Shown: positions 7,141 through 15,400 of the stretch, piece by piece
How the letters are laid out: every line of letters starts with the position of its first letter
How positions within the stretch are numbered: position 1 is the stretch's first letter
Source: an uncultured Clostridia bacterium
Lineage (GTDB): Bacteria; Bacillota; Clostridia; TANB77; CAG-508
Length of the DNA stretch: 22,376 bases
Direction: 5' to 3'
NCBI GenBank assembly: GCA_944390305.1
Contig: CALXPX010000004.1
Location: 1 to 22,376 of the forward strand
Program-made: the position numbers and the translations under genes
Notes under the pieces: model-generated
What the model saw: the letters and a program-made list of their open reading frames with translations, nothing else
The model's database searches: none
Told to the model about the DNA's origin: nothing

Positions 7141-7237
7141 AATTTCAAAAAAATTTTATAGTTTAAATATTACTAGGTAATAGTTAAACTATTTTTTAAT
7201 TTTTTCCTAATTCTTACATTGATTTGGTCTTTATTTT

Positions 7238-8005
7238 TTATATTCTTGTGGTGTTAAAAGTTTTATTATTTGATTTTATTTTTTCTTCTTTTATAGTGGA
7301 TAAAAGATGGCTAGTTACTTTAGATTTATCTAATTTATTTATTATAAATACTAATATTCCTACTATAGCAAATGTAATAAGATAAATTAATATGCTTATA
7401 TGCCAATTTCCTGATGCTAATGTATCTCCTGCTATAGTGGAGGATATTACTGAAGGGAATCTTGCAATTGTAGATATTAGTATAAATTTAAATGGTTTTA
7501 TTGGCATAAGGCCAGCTAAATATACTAATATATCTTTAGGAGTTCCTGGTATTAAAAATAAGATAATCATAATATATTCAATCTTTTTAGGATTTTTGAA
7601 AAATTTACTATTTTCTAATTTTTTTACTTTATCTTCACTAAATATTTCATATACAAAGCTTCTTCCCAGTTTTCTTACAGTAAAGAAAATTATTGTTGTT
7701 ATTATAAAAACAGATATTGTTATAAATGCTAAACCTCCAATAGAGCCATAGCACATACCTGCTAATACCTCTATTGGTTCTCCTGGTAGTATTGGCAAAA
7801 ATATTTGAGAGGCTTGAAGTCCAAATAACAAAAGCATACCTATAAATCCTGATTTTTCTATTTCTGCTTTAAATGCTTCTCTTCCATCAGGTTTTAATAA
7901 TTTATTCATAATTGGAAATAGATATATAGTTAATGCTATTAACATGACTATGGCAAGTATAAATATAATTATTTTAAATATTTTAATTTTCTTTTTAGAG
8001 ATCAT
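7238..8005 (-). CDS. TVP38/TMEM64 (VTT-domain) family membrane protein
   Basis: A 255-residue integral membrane protein of the VTT/DedA-like group. Hydrophobic segments lie near residues 10-32, 55-75, 83-110, 142-160, 165-190 and 203-222. Diagnostic stretches are LPILPGEPIEVLAGMCYGS (about 71-89) and FLIPGTPKDILVYLAGLMP (about 149-167), the re-entrant loops of this family, and a KLGRSF between them. Family members are linked to lipid or undecaprenyl-phosphate handling and membrane integrity, but substrate is unproven for this subgroup. Its ATG lies 5 bases after the stop of the CmpB-like gene and the AAGGAG site is inside that gene's last codons, so translation is probably coupled. The operon's promoter carries operator repeats shared with the nearby two-component system. 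Confidence 0.88.
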   Translation of the reverse strand: MISKKKIKIFKIIIFILAIVMLIALTIYLFPIMNKLLKPDGREAFKAEIEKSGFIGMLLLFGLQASQIFLPILPGEPIEVLAGMCYGSIGGLAFITISVFIITTIIFFTVRKLGRSFVYEIFSEDKVKKLENSKFFKNPKKIEYIMIILFLIPGTPKDILVYLAGLMPIKPFKFILISTIARFPSVISSTIAGDTLASGNWHISILIYLITFAIVGILVFIINKLDKSKVTSHLLSTIKEEKIKSNNKTFNTTRI

Positions 8006-8010
8006 TTCCT

Positions 8011-8709
8011 TTATATCTCCTTTGCATTTGAATAAATGTATTTTAATTTTTCATCAGGATAATATGTATCTAAAACTACATCTAAAATATTATCTGAAGG
8101 AATATTCTTTTTTCTTTCAAGTTGTCTTTGTGTAGCTAAAGTTGTTATTGTAATATCGAAAAACATAAATGCTATTAATGCAAAGCTTAATACTTTTACA
8201 TATCTTTTCTTATATATTTTATCTATTTTTTGTACTTGAGGATATATGAATTTTATAAATAATAGTCCTCCTATTCCCCAATATATACAATGTAAAAGAC
8301 TAGTTCTTCCATTGATATTAAATAACAAATTTGAATAATCCCATGAAATAGTTCCAAAAAATCTTTCTTGAAAATATGAACATAAATATTCAACAATTCC
8401 TCCTAAAATCATACTTATAAAAAATACACTTGTATTTGTTTTTGCATGAGGTATAAGCAAATAATAAATTACTAAACCTATACCATAAACTTGTATAAAT
8501 GGTCCTATAACAAGCCCTTGTCTATTTACAAAATGTCCATTTTGCACTAGTCCAACTATCATTTCTACTATATACCCAAGCACACTACCTATTACAAAAA
8601 TCCATGTTATTTTTATTGCTTGCTTTAAAAAATTATTTTTATTTTGCTTAATTTCTTTATTCTCTTCTTTATTTTTTACTACAATTAATGCTTCTTTAGT
8701 AGCCTCCAT
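8011..8709 (-). CDS. CmpB-like membrane protein (putative ABC transporter type IV permease family)
   Basis: A 232-residue membrane protein. After a polar N-terminus of about 30 residues, helices lie near 34-55, 68-88, 95-112, 138-152 and 168-188. The stretch SVLGYIVEMIVGLVQNGHFV, followed by NRQGLVIGPFIQVYGIGL and later EYLCSYFQERFFGTISWDYS and GRTSLLHCIYWGIGGL, is typical of the family named ABC_trans_CmpB (PF06541). No nucleotide-binding partner is nearby, so the transporter label is unproven. ATG at 8709 follows a GGGGG site. It is the first gene of a two-gene operon with the TVP38-type gene. Its promoter has a good -10 but no -35, and carries two TTTATTAA repeats, as if dependent on an activator. 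Confidence 0.8.
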   Translation of the reverse strand: MEATKEALIVVKNKEENKEIKQNKNNFLKQAIKITWIFVIGSVLGYIVEMIVGLVQNGHFVNRQGLVIGPFIQVYGIGLVIYYLLIPHAKTNTSVFFISMILGGIVEYLCSYFQERFFGTISWDYSNLLFNINGRTSLLHCIYWGIGGLLFIKFIYPQVQKIDKIYKKRYVKVLSFALIAFMFFDITITTLATQRQLERKKNIPSDNILDVVLDTYYPDEKLKYIYSNAKEI

Positions 8710-8764
8710 AAATCCCCCTTTTATTTTGTAACATCTATTTTTATATTTAATTTGATTTAATTTT

Positions 8765-8818
8765 ATTATACTTCATAATTATTAAAAATTTTTTTACGAT
8801 TTATTAATTTTTTATTAA
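8765..8818 (-). promoter_or_regulatory. activator-type promoter with 11-bp-phased TTTATTAA repeats (CmpB/TVP38 operon)
   Basis: TTTATTAA occurs exactly at 8800-8807 and 8811-8818, an 11-bp period. The perfect minus-strand -10 TATAAT is at 8770-8765, 29 bases from the nearer repeat. No -35 match is present. The same octamers with the same 29-base offset precede the response-regulator gene at 11622-11675. OmpR/PhoB-type regulators bind direct repeats of 11 bp, so the local regulator is the likely ligand (inference). Confidence 0.5.
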
Positions 8819-8840
8819 TATTTTAACTTTTCTTAAGGCA

Positions 8841-8872
8841 TATAAAAAGCCTAAAATTTTAGGCTTTTTATA
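8841..8872. terminator. intrinsic terminator of the kinase gene (perfect 32-base palindrome)
   Basis: A perfect palindrome with core AAAAAGCCTAAA and its complement lies 3 bases beyond the kinase gene's stop. The minus-strand side ends in GGCTTTTTATA. It would act in both directions. Confidence 0.85.
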
Positions 8873-8875
8873 TTT

Positions 8876-10873
8876 TTATTTATCCCATCTTAATATAGCT
8901 TTAAATAAATCTCCATCTATTTCTATATTAAATTTAATATTTTGTAATTTTGTTAAACTTTCTGCTATTGAAAGTCCTAAGCCGCTTCCCTCTGTAAATC
9001 TTGATTTATCTCCTCTTACAAATCTTTGCATTAATTCATCTGAAGAAATATTTAATTTTTCTTTTGAAACATTTTTAATTTCTAATATTATATTTTCTTT
9101 TGTATCTATTAAATCAATATATACTCTGGTATTTTCCATTGAATATTTTGAAATATTGCTAAATAAATTTTCTATAATTCTATAAATATATCTATTGTCT
9201 GCTTTTATTTTTACATTTTCCCTTGGGAGTTTTAGTTCTACAATTAGATTTTTTTCATCTAATTTATCTTCAAACTCTCCAATAACTTGCTTTAATAGTT
9301 CATCTAGATTTATTTCTTCTATATTAAGTTTTACATTTCCTGAAGATGCTTTAGAGGCTTCTACTAAATCATCTATTAATTTTTTTAATCTTTGTGATTT
9401 TTGATCTAGTACTTTTATATATTCTTTAATTTTTTCATCTTGTATGTCTTCTCTTTTAATCAGATCCACATAATTTATAATTGATGTAAGAGGTGTTTTT
9501 ATATCATGTGATACATTTGTAATTAATTCTGTCTTTAATCTTTCTGATTTTAAGCTTTCTTTAACTGCATTTGTAAATCCATTTGAAACATCATTTACAT
9601 AAGTTGCAAGTTCTTTTAATGTACCTTTTAGTTCTTCTGTATTTAAATTAACATCATTATTTCCATTATATATTTCTCTTAGAGCATATTTAATTTGATT
9701 TAATTTTTTATTATATTCTAGTAATTTGTATAATACCAAAATCCATAACCCAATTAATAGTAAAAAACTAATTCCTGTAAAAAAGGTTACTCCTAATATA
9801 CTACTAATAAATATAAATGCTATATATCCTATAATAATCTTTTTCTGCGAATCACTCTTATCTAATACTTTTTCTGCCTTGTTTGTGATTATATCTTTTA
9901 TTTTTTTGCATATTTGATAAATTAAAAACGATTTAAAAAATTGTTTTGCCTTAAGCCTTTTAATCGTTGTTACACCAATGATTGCTAAAGATATATATGC
10001 ACCTATATATCCAAGTGCTAGAGTAGATAATACTAAATTTATAGAAATATCTGTATATAACAGTATACTTTCTGCAATCATTATTGAACAGCTAAATATT
10101 ATTGTACAAACTATCATCCATAATTCATATGGTACTTTATCTATTGAGTTTAATGTAATTTCTTTACTATTTTTACTATGGCCTATTGACCAGATTAAGT
10201 ATGAGGCAATAATTGCTAGTAAAATGACGTCTACGGGTATTAATACATCTGCTAAATTAGGATTTTTATTAAATGTGTCAAAAAGTATATTTCTTATTTC
10301 AAATGTATTAGAATAGGTAAATGAACTTTTATCTAAATAAGTATAAACATTAAAGTTTTCAATTGTATCTAAACCGTTTATCGGCAAGTCCATATACTTA
10401 ATATTATCTTTGTTTATTTTTTCTATATTAGTATCTATATTTCCATTTTCATAATTCCAATAAATTTCTTTTTTATTAAATTCTTTTATGATTTCATTAT
10501 AATCATTTGACTTTAAATTAGTGTATATATCATTTGTATTATTGTTTATTATAACGAATTTTAAACTTGCAGTAACATTATTGTTGTAATAAGTTCTATC
10601 ATAATAAATATGTTCATCTATTTTATCATAAAAACCATTGTTTTCTATGGTAGTATATCCTTGACCTATTCTATATACATTACGAATAATATCTGATATA
10701 TACTGATCTGCAAAATCTTCTGACTGCAAATATTCTTCTTTTTTTATTCCTAAATTATTATAGTCTCCTTTTAGATTAACATATATAATACTTAATATAA
10801 AAGAAGCAACTATAATTGGAATTAATATGTAGCATAATAATTTTAATAAATTAGAATTCCTAATTTTCTCCAT
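8876..10873 (-). CDS. sensor histidine kinase with multi-helix membrane region
   Basis: A 665-residue kinase. A membrane helix at about 11-31 is followed by an extracytoplasmic region of about 180 residues. Helices lie at about 212-230, 250-272, 279-303 and 346-387. A HAMP-like linker (about 388-440) leads to a HisKA domain with the phospho-acceptor His456 in ITNVSHDIKTPLTSIINYVD. The HATPase_c domain has the N box ENLFSNISKYSMENTRVYI and the G2 region FVRGDKSRFTEGSGLGLSIAESL. The usual DxGxG G1 box is replaced by EIKNVSKEKLN, a known pattern in a Gram-positive subfamily that is still active. ATG at 10873 follows GGAGG. The response-regulator gene ends 14 bases upstream, so the two form one operon. 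The sensed signal is unknown. The four extra helices are uncommon for this class. Confidence 0.93.
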   Translation of the reverse strand: MEKIRNSNLLKLLCYILIPIIVASFILSIIYVNLKGDYNNLGIKKEEYLQSEDFADQYISDIIRNVYRIGQGYTTIENNGFYDKIDEHIYYDRTYYNNNVTASLKFVIINNNTNDIYTNLKSNDYNEIIKEFNKKEIYWNYENGNIDTNIEKINKDNIKYMDLPINGLDTIENFNVYTYLDKSSFTYSNTFEIRNILFDTFNKNPNLADVLIPVDVILLAIIASYLIWSIGHSKNSKEITLNSIDKVPYELWMIVCTIIFSCSIMIAESILLYTDISINLVLSTLALGYIGAYISLAIIGVTTIKRLKAKQFFKSFLIYQICKKIKDIITNKAEKVLDKSDSQKKIIIGYIAFIFISSILGVTFFTGISFLLLIGLWILVLYKLLEYNKKLNQIKYALREIYNGNNDVNLNTEELKGTLKELATYVNDVSNGFTNAVKESLKSERLKTELITNVSHDIKTPLTSIINYVDLIKREDIQDEKIKEYIKVLDQKSQRLKKLIDDLVEASKASSGNVKLNIEEINLDELLKQVIGEFEDKLDEKNLIVELKLPRENVKIKADNRYIYRIIENLFSNISKYSMENTRVYIDLIDTKENIILEIKNVSKEKLNISSDELMQRFVRGDKSRFTEGSGLGLSIAESLTKLQNIKFNIEIDGDLFKAILRWDK

Positions 10874-10887
10874 TTTTCCTCCTTACA

Positions 10888-11598
10888 TTAGTTTATATTT
10901 TCTATTTTATATCCTATTCCCCATATTACTTTTAAATATTTTGGTTCTTTTGGATTTATTTCAATTTTTTCTCTAATGTGTCTTATATGAACAGCTATAA
11001 TATTTTCTGCTGCTATGCTATCTTCATTCCATACATTCTCATATATTTCTGAAATAGAATATACTTTTCCTTTATTTTTTAATAGAAATTTTAAAATGTT
11101 ATATTCTGTAGCAGTTAATTTTATTTCTTTTTCATCTACAGTTACTTTCTTAGTTTCATCATTTAGTATTAATTCTCCACTTTTAAATATTTTCCCATTT
11201 TTATTTTCTTTATCATTATTTTGCATACTTCCTAATTTAACATATCTTCTTACATTTGAGTTTACTCTTGCAACTAATTCTAGTGGATTAAATGGTTTTG
11301 TTATATAATCATCCGCTCCTAATTCTAATCCTGAAATTTTATCATAATCTTCTGATTTTGCAGATAGTAGAATTACTGGAATTGCTCTTTCTGTTCTAAT
11401 TTTTTCTAAAGTAGCTATTCCATCTTGATTTGGCATCATAATGTCTAGTATTACAAGATGCATTTCTTTTTCTTCTAATTTTTTTATTGCCTCTAATCCA
11501 TCATATGCTTTTTCCACATTATATCCTTCTCTTTTTAGATAAATTTCTATTGCTTTTACTATTTCTTTATCATCATCTACTACTAAAATATTATACAT
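10888..11598 (-). CDS. OmpR-family DNA-binding response regulator
   Basis: A 236-residue regulator. The receiver domain (about 1-118) has the acidic pocket VVDDD at 6-10, the phospho-acceptor Asp52 in LVILDIMMPNQDG, and Lys102 in DDYITKPFNP. The winged-helix Trans_reg_C domain (about 140-235) ends with the recognition helix region NIIAVHIRHIREKIEINPKEPKYL and wing VIWGIGYKIE. It is phosphorylated by the kinase encoded 14 bases downstream. Its promoter region contains three TTTATTAA octamers in 11-bp phase, fitting autoregulation. The same repeat pair lies before the CmpB/TVP38 operon just beyond the kinase gene, so the whole block 7238-11598 may be one regulatory unit. It is separated from the upstream hydratase gene by 88 bases. 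Confidence 0.95.
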   Translation of the reverse strand: MYNILVVDDDKEIVKAIEIYLKREGYNVEKAYDGLEAIKKLEEKEMHLVILDIMMPNQDGIATLEKIRTERAIPVILLSAKSEDYDKISGLELGADDYITKPFNPLELVARVNSNVRRYVKLGSMQNNDKENKNGKIFKSGELILNDETKKVTVDEKEIKLTATEYNILKFLLKNKGKVYSISEIYENVWNEDSIAAENIIAVHIRHIREKIEINPKEPKYLKVIWGIGYKIENIN

Positions 11599-11621
11599 AT
11601 CTTTTTCCTTTCTTAGGATAT

Positions 11622-11675
11622 ATTATCTCATACCTTTATTAATCTTTTTTATATTATTTATTAAGATTTTATTAA
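11622..11675 (-). promoter_or_regulatory. response-regulator promoter with three 11-bp-phased TTTATTAA repeats
   Basis: Exact TTTATTAA copies lie at 11635-11642, 11657-11664 and 11668-11675, at 22 and 11 bp. The -10 GATAAT is at 11627-11622, 29 bases from the copy at 11657, exactly as in the CmpB promoter. The first copy sits between -10 and that pair and could cover the -35 position. Confidence 0.5.
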
Positions 11676-11686
11676 ATTTTATTTAT

Positions 11687-12578
11687 TTAGTTTATGTCAT
11701 TGTACTTTCTTATTCTTTTTATAGCTTCTGGGATACTTTCTATTGTATCTGATGCTTTCATAGAAATATCTGTATATTTTTCTTGTGCAATTTCACCAGC
11801 AAAACCAGTTATATATGCACATGCCGCAACTAATTTTGCAGAAAAATTATTGCTGCCTAGCATACCTACTATAACTCCTGATAATACATCTCCGCTTCCT
11901 GCGGTAGCCATGCCAGGGCCTCCCTTTTCTACTATATATGAATTTATTCCATCAGTTACTATAGTTCTATGTCCTTTTAAAAGCAAAATAACATTATATT
12001 TTTTTGCAAATTCTTTAGATATATTTAGTGGGTCCTTTTTTATTCTATCTATACTTATTTTACTTAATCTTTCGAATTCTTTAGGATGTGGTGTTAATAT
12101 TACTTTAGACTTTTTATTTTTTAATAATTCTAAATTCATTTTAGATAATGCATTTATTCCATCAGCATCAATTACTACTGGGATAGGATAATTTTTAAGT
12201 ATATATATAAGAATTTTTTCATTTTCTAAGCTATTTCCCCATCCCATTCCTACTGCTAGTGCATTAACTTTTTTTAGAGCTTCTGCTATTTGTTTTTCAT
12301 TAAATATCATATTCCCGTTTTTATCTTCTATTTCAAATATTGTCGATTCTAGTAAATATGGTGTAATTGATGCTACTGTTTCTTTTGGTACTATAAGTCT
12401 AGTTACTCCTGATCCAGCTCTTATAGATGCAGCACTTAAGTTTGCAAGTTTTATTGCTCCTGAATAGTTTGTGCATCCTCCTAAAATACCAATAGTTCCA
12501 AAATCTCCTTTGTTTGCTTCTTTGTCTCTTTTTTTTTATAAATTCGCTGCAATCTTTCATCGTTATTTTTATTTCCAT
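11687..12578 (-). CDS. nnrD: ADP-dependent NAD(P)H-hydrate dehydratase, frameshifted at an A9 run
   Basis: NnrD/YxkO-type kinase-fold enzyme that repairs hydrated NAD(P)H, using ADP. The downstream frame has VVIDADGINALS, VILTPHPKEFERL, LLLKGHRTIV and the catalytic region GGPGMATAGSGDVLSGV. Its only in-frame ATG (12310) would drop the first 90 residues. The missing N-terminal part is intact in the same frame upstream: NKGDFGTIGILGGCTNYSGA, then IKLANLSAASIRAGSGVTRL. The proper start, ATG 12578 with an AGGAG site at 12586-12590, is in the other frame. The two frames meet at nine A (12529-12537, minus strand); eight A would give one frame of about 296 codons, close to the family's usual length. 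Read literally, translation from 12578 stops at 12401-12399 after 59 residues. It may be a pseudogene, a product of slippage, or a sequencing error. It follows the phosphodiesterase gene by 21 bases. Confidence 0.88.
12529..12537 (-). other. A9 homopolymer at the nnrD frameshift
   Basis: Nine consecutive A on the coding strand within codons 14-17 of nnrD. Removing one base joins the ATG at 12578 to the conserved downstream frame (IKKRDKEANKGDFG). Runs of nine A are known sites for polymerase slippage and for assembly errors. Confidence 0.85.
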
Positions 12579-12599
12579 AATTACACTCCTTTATTTTTA

Positions 12600-14816
12600 T
12601 TAATCACTATAAATATTATTTTCATGTATATATTTTTCAAATTCTATTTTAGATAATGGTTTTGAATAATAATATCCTTGTACTATATCACATCCAATAT
12701 TTTTTAGATATTCTATTTGTTTTATATTTTCTACTCCTTCTGCAACTGTTTTTACATTTAGCTCTTTTGCTATTTTAACAATATATTTAATTAAATCTAT
12801 TTTTTCGTTTTTATCCTCTATTTTATCTATAAAGGATTTGTCTATTTTTATTACATCAATTGGCATATCTTGAAGCATATTTAAGGATGAATAGCCTGTA
12901 CCAAAATCATCTAGAGATATTTTAAAACCTCTTTCTTTTATTTTTTTCATTATTTCTATTAAATTTATATCTGAATTTATTGATGCACTTTCTGTAATTT
13001 CTAATTCTATTTTATTAGTATCTATTTTGTATTTTTCTGCTATTTCTACATATTTCTCTATAAAGTCTAAATTACCGAAATGTTCTTTTGATATATTTAT
13101 AGATACATTTAGATTTTCTATTTCTTTTATGCTTTTTTGCCATCTTTTTAAATCTTTACATACTTGTTTATATATATACAAATCTAGTTTTAATATAAAC
13201 CTATTTTTTTCGAATAGAGGAATAAATTTTGCAGGGCTAATTATCTTTCCTTCTCTTTTCCATCTTACTAGAGCTTCTGCAGATACCATTTTTTCTTCTT
13301 TAATATCTATTTTGGGCTGATAGTATACTTCAAATTCATTTTTTTCTAAAGCTTCTTCCATTATTTCTTCTATTTGATGTTCTTCTAAAATTTGATCTTC
13401 TATTTTTTCATCAAATACTGCATATTTTTTATTGTAATTTCCAATAATTGTATCATGTGCAATACTAGCTTTATCTATTGCATTTAGTATTTCTTCATTA
13501 TCTTTGCATTTATATACACCTATTACAGGATATATTGCATAAATTTCTTCTTCTATAGATATCTTAGATAAGTTTTTCCATATTTCTTCTAATATTTTTT
13601 CTATTTCCTTATTAGTTTGTATTACTATTCCAAATATATCATTAGAAAGCCTGCAGACTACTTTATTATGTTTTTCTAATACTTTATCTAATTTTTTTCC
13701 TATTTGTATCAATAACTTATTTCCTACATTATGTCCATAATGTTTATTGAAAGATTTAAATTTCTCTATATCTAGTATTATAACATACTTTGGTATATTT
13801 TGAGAATTATCTAGTAATTTTTGTCCATTTTTTAACAAATAATAATAGTTTCCGAGTTTTGTTATTGGATCTATATATGCTAAATTATATAATTCTTTTT
13901 TCTTTTTTATATTAGAAATTATTATATATAGTGATATACATGTTATACCTAATACAATGATTATACTTATTAATAAGCTGGTTTTTAGTATTTGTTTTGA
14001 TTCTTTAGCTATTATACTTTCTGGTGTTATTATTAATAAAATCCAATTACTTACATTTATATTTGTATATGAAATATAATATTTATTCTCTAATATTTTT
14101 AATGAATCTTGTCCATTTTTATTTTCTTCAATATTTTCTCTTATTTTATCTACATTTGTTTTGCTTTTCAAATTTACATTGTTTTTTAGATCTTCATATA
14201 TATTTTTAGTATTTTCATGGTTAGCTGAATTGGCTATTATTTCCCCTTCTTTAGTTATTATATATTCATAACTATCCCCATTATATATTGATGTTGAAAA
14301 TAGTCTTTCGTATTCTTGTGTTTCTACAATTAGCATTATAACGAAATTAGTATCTTCTATTTTTATTTTTTGTGAATAAATATTTATTTCTTGCATATCG
14401 ACTTTGCTTTTTCTACTTCTTGATATTTGAATATCTTCATTTTTTAAAAAATATTCTATATCTTCAGATAGATCTACTATTTCTCCATCACTTGTAATGG
14501 TTGTTCCATCTTCTTGCATAATTGCCATTCTGGTAAATTTATATTTGCCAGCATTTCTATGATATAGTTCAAACATTTCTTTAACATTTTTTATATTATT
14601 ACTTGTTATTTCGTTACAGATACTATTTAATATCCTTATATCTTCTTTTAGTTTATTTTCTATATTAGATGCATCTTGTTTTGTTAATTCTTCTAAATTT
14701 TTATATATGTTTTCCTCTACAAGCTTTTGCATATATCCTAAATAAGTTGCAGATGATATTATAGTAATACTTAATATTATAAAAATTATAGATATTAAAG
14801 TTATTCTTTTCTTCAT
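12600..14816 (-). CDS. membrane c-di-GMP phosphodiesterase, degenerate GGDEF plus intact EAL
   Basis: A 738-residue protein. Membrane helices at about 5-25 and 280-302 bracket an extracytoplasmic region of about 250 residues that looks like a Cache-type sensor. A GGDEF-fold domain (about 308-470) carries SNDIF at 391-395 in place of GGDEF, so it should not make c-di-GMP but may bind GTP. The EAL domain (about 483-735) keeps all metal and catalytic residues: Glu514 of EAL, Asn574, Glu606, Asp636-Asp637 of DDFGTGYSS, Lys657, Glu693 and Gln713. Their spacing matches the active EAL family after the first step. It should therefore hydrolyse c-di-GMP in response to an outside ligand. ATG at 14816 follows GGAGAG. 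The frameshifted nnrD gene follows 21 bases downstream; the pairing has no obvious logic. Confidence 0.93.
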   Translation of the reverse strand: MKKRITLISIIFIILSITIISSATYLGYMQKLVEENIYKNLEELTKQDASNIENKLKEDIRILNSICNEITSNNIKNVKEMFELYHRNAGKYKFTRMAIMQEDGTTITSDGEIVDLSEDIEYFLKNEDIQISRSRKSKVDMQEINIYSQKIKIEDTNFVIMLIVETQEYERLFSTSIYNGDSYEYIITKEGEIIANSANHENTKNIYEDLKNNVNLKSKTNVDKIRENIEENKNGQDSLKILENKYYISYTNINVSNWILLIITPESIIAKESKQILKTSLLISIIIVLGITCISLYIIISNIKKKKELYNLAYIDPITKLGNYYYLLKNGQKLLDNSQNIPKYVIILDIEKFKSFNKHYGHNVGNKLLIQIGKKLDKVLEKHNKVVCRLSNDIFGIVIQTNKEIEKILEEIWKNLSKISIEEEIYAIYPVIGVYKCKDNEEILNAIDKASIAHDTIIGNYNKKYAVFDEKIEDQILEEHQIEEIMEEALEKNEFEVYYQPKIDIKEEKMVSAEALVRWKREGKIISPAKFIPLFEKNRFILKLDLYIYKQVCKDLKRWQKSIKEIENLNVSINISKEHFGNLDFIEKYVEIAEKYKIDTNKIELEITESASINSDINLIEIMKKIKERGFKISLDDFGTGYSSLNMLQDMPIDVIKIDKSFIDKIEDKNEKIDLIKYIVKIAKELNVKTVAEGVENIKQIEYLKNIGCDIVQGYYYSKPLSKIEFEKYIHENNIYSD

Positions 14817-14838
14817 ATATTCTCTCCAAATTTTTATT

Positions 14839-14854
14839 TGACATTTTTATGTCA
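14839..14854. promoter_or_regulatory. inverted repeat in the divergent promoter region
   Basis: TGACAT-TTTT-ATGTCA, perfect 6-bp arms, lies in the 117-base gap between the phosphodiesterase gene and the divergent plus-strand gene. On the minus strand a weak promoter (TTGTCT at 14875-14870, then CATAAA after 18 bases) would place the repeat over its -10. It may be an operator serving one or both genes; this is inference. Confidence 0.35.
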
Positions 14855-14868
14855 TTTTACAAAAAAAC

Positions 14869-14897
14869 TAGACAATTTTATTTTAATATATTATTAT
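14869..14897 (+). promoter_or_regulatory. promoter of the Asn-rich surface protein gene
   Basis: TAGACA (14869-14874), a 17-base spacer and TATTAT (14892-14897) on the plus strand, followed by AGGAGG at 14920-14925. Confidence 0.5.
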
Positions 14898-14933
14898 ATA
14901 TTATGTATTATATATTTTTAGGAGGATTTTATT

Positions 14934-15335
14934 ATGTCAAAGATAAAAATAATTATAATTTCAGTATTAGTAATTCTAAGTTGCACAAGTTTTGTTTTTG
15001 CATCAAGTGTAAATATGAATTTGGCAAATGAAAATGCGACTGCATTAAATTCTGATATAGTTAGCCAAGAAAATAATATAAATAATAATTCTGTTACTAA
15101 TAATATTTCAAATAATAATGCAAATTCTACAACTAATAATCCAGGTTTAACAAATTCTTCTAATTATTTAGCAGATTCTTCTAATATATCTGCTAACATT
15201 GAAAGTGTAAAAAGCGTAAATGATATTGGAGATTCTAGCATGGATATTGGACAAATATTAAATATCTTCTTAATTGCTGTTGGTGTTATTTTAATATTTT
15301 TAGCAATTGCTATCTTAATTAGAATGAAAAAATAA
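14934..15335 (+). CDS. small secreted, membrane-anchored Asn/Ser-rich protein
   Basis: The only plus-strand gene in the window. It encodes 133 residues: a signal peptide (MSKIKIIIISVLVILSCTSF, likely cut after VFA at 23), then an Asn/Ser/Thr-rich spacer at about 27-90 with runs such as NNINNNSVTNN. A C-terminal membrane helix follows at about 107-128 and a short basic tail (RMKK). I recognise no domain. A strong AGGAGG eight bases before the ATG and a promoter make it a real gene. The layout (signal peptide, low-complexity ectodomain, C-terminal helix, basic tail) is shared with the protein at 16790-17215. It is divergent from the phosphodiesterase gene and might share control with it. A surface or cell-wall-proximal role is inferred from topology only. 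Confidence 0.75.
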   Translation: MSKIKIIIISVLVILSCTSFVFASSVNMNLANENATALNSDIVSQENNINNNSVTNNISNNNANSTTNNPGLTNSSNYLADSSNISANIESVKSVNDIGDSSMDIGQILNIFLIAVGVILIFLAIAILIRMKK

Positions 15336-15378
15336 ATAGAATATTAATTAAAATATTAACTAAAAATTTATAAAAATA

Positions 15379-15400
15379 AAAGGTATCTTTGGATACCTTT
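15379..15400. terminator. bidirectional terminator between the Asn-rich gene and smpB
   Basis: AAAGGTATC-TTTG-GATACCTTT hairpin between two convergent genes, with A-rich and T-rich flanks on both sides. It overlaps the smpB stop codon and ends transcripts from both directions. Confidence 0.8.

Noticed and set aside
9978..10316. Plus-strand open frame inside the kinase gene
   Set aside because: It is antisense to a clear kinase, with no ribosome site and a low-complexity hydrophobic product.
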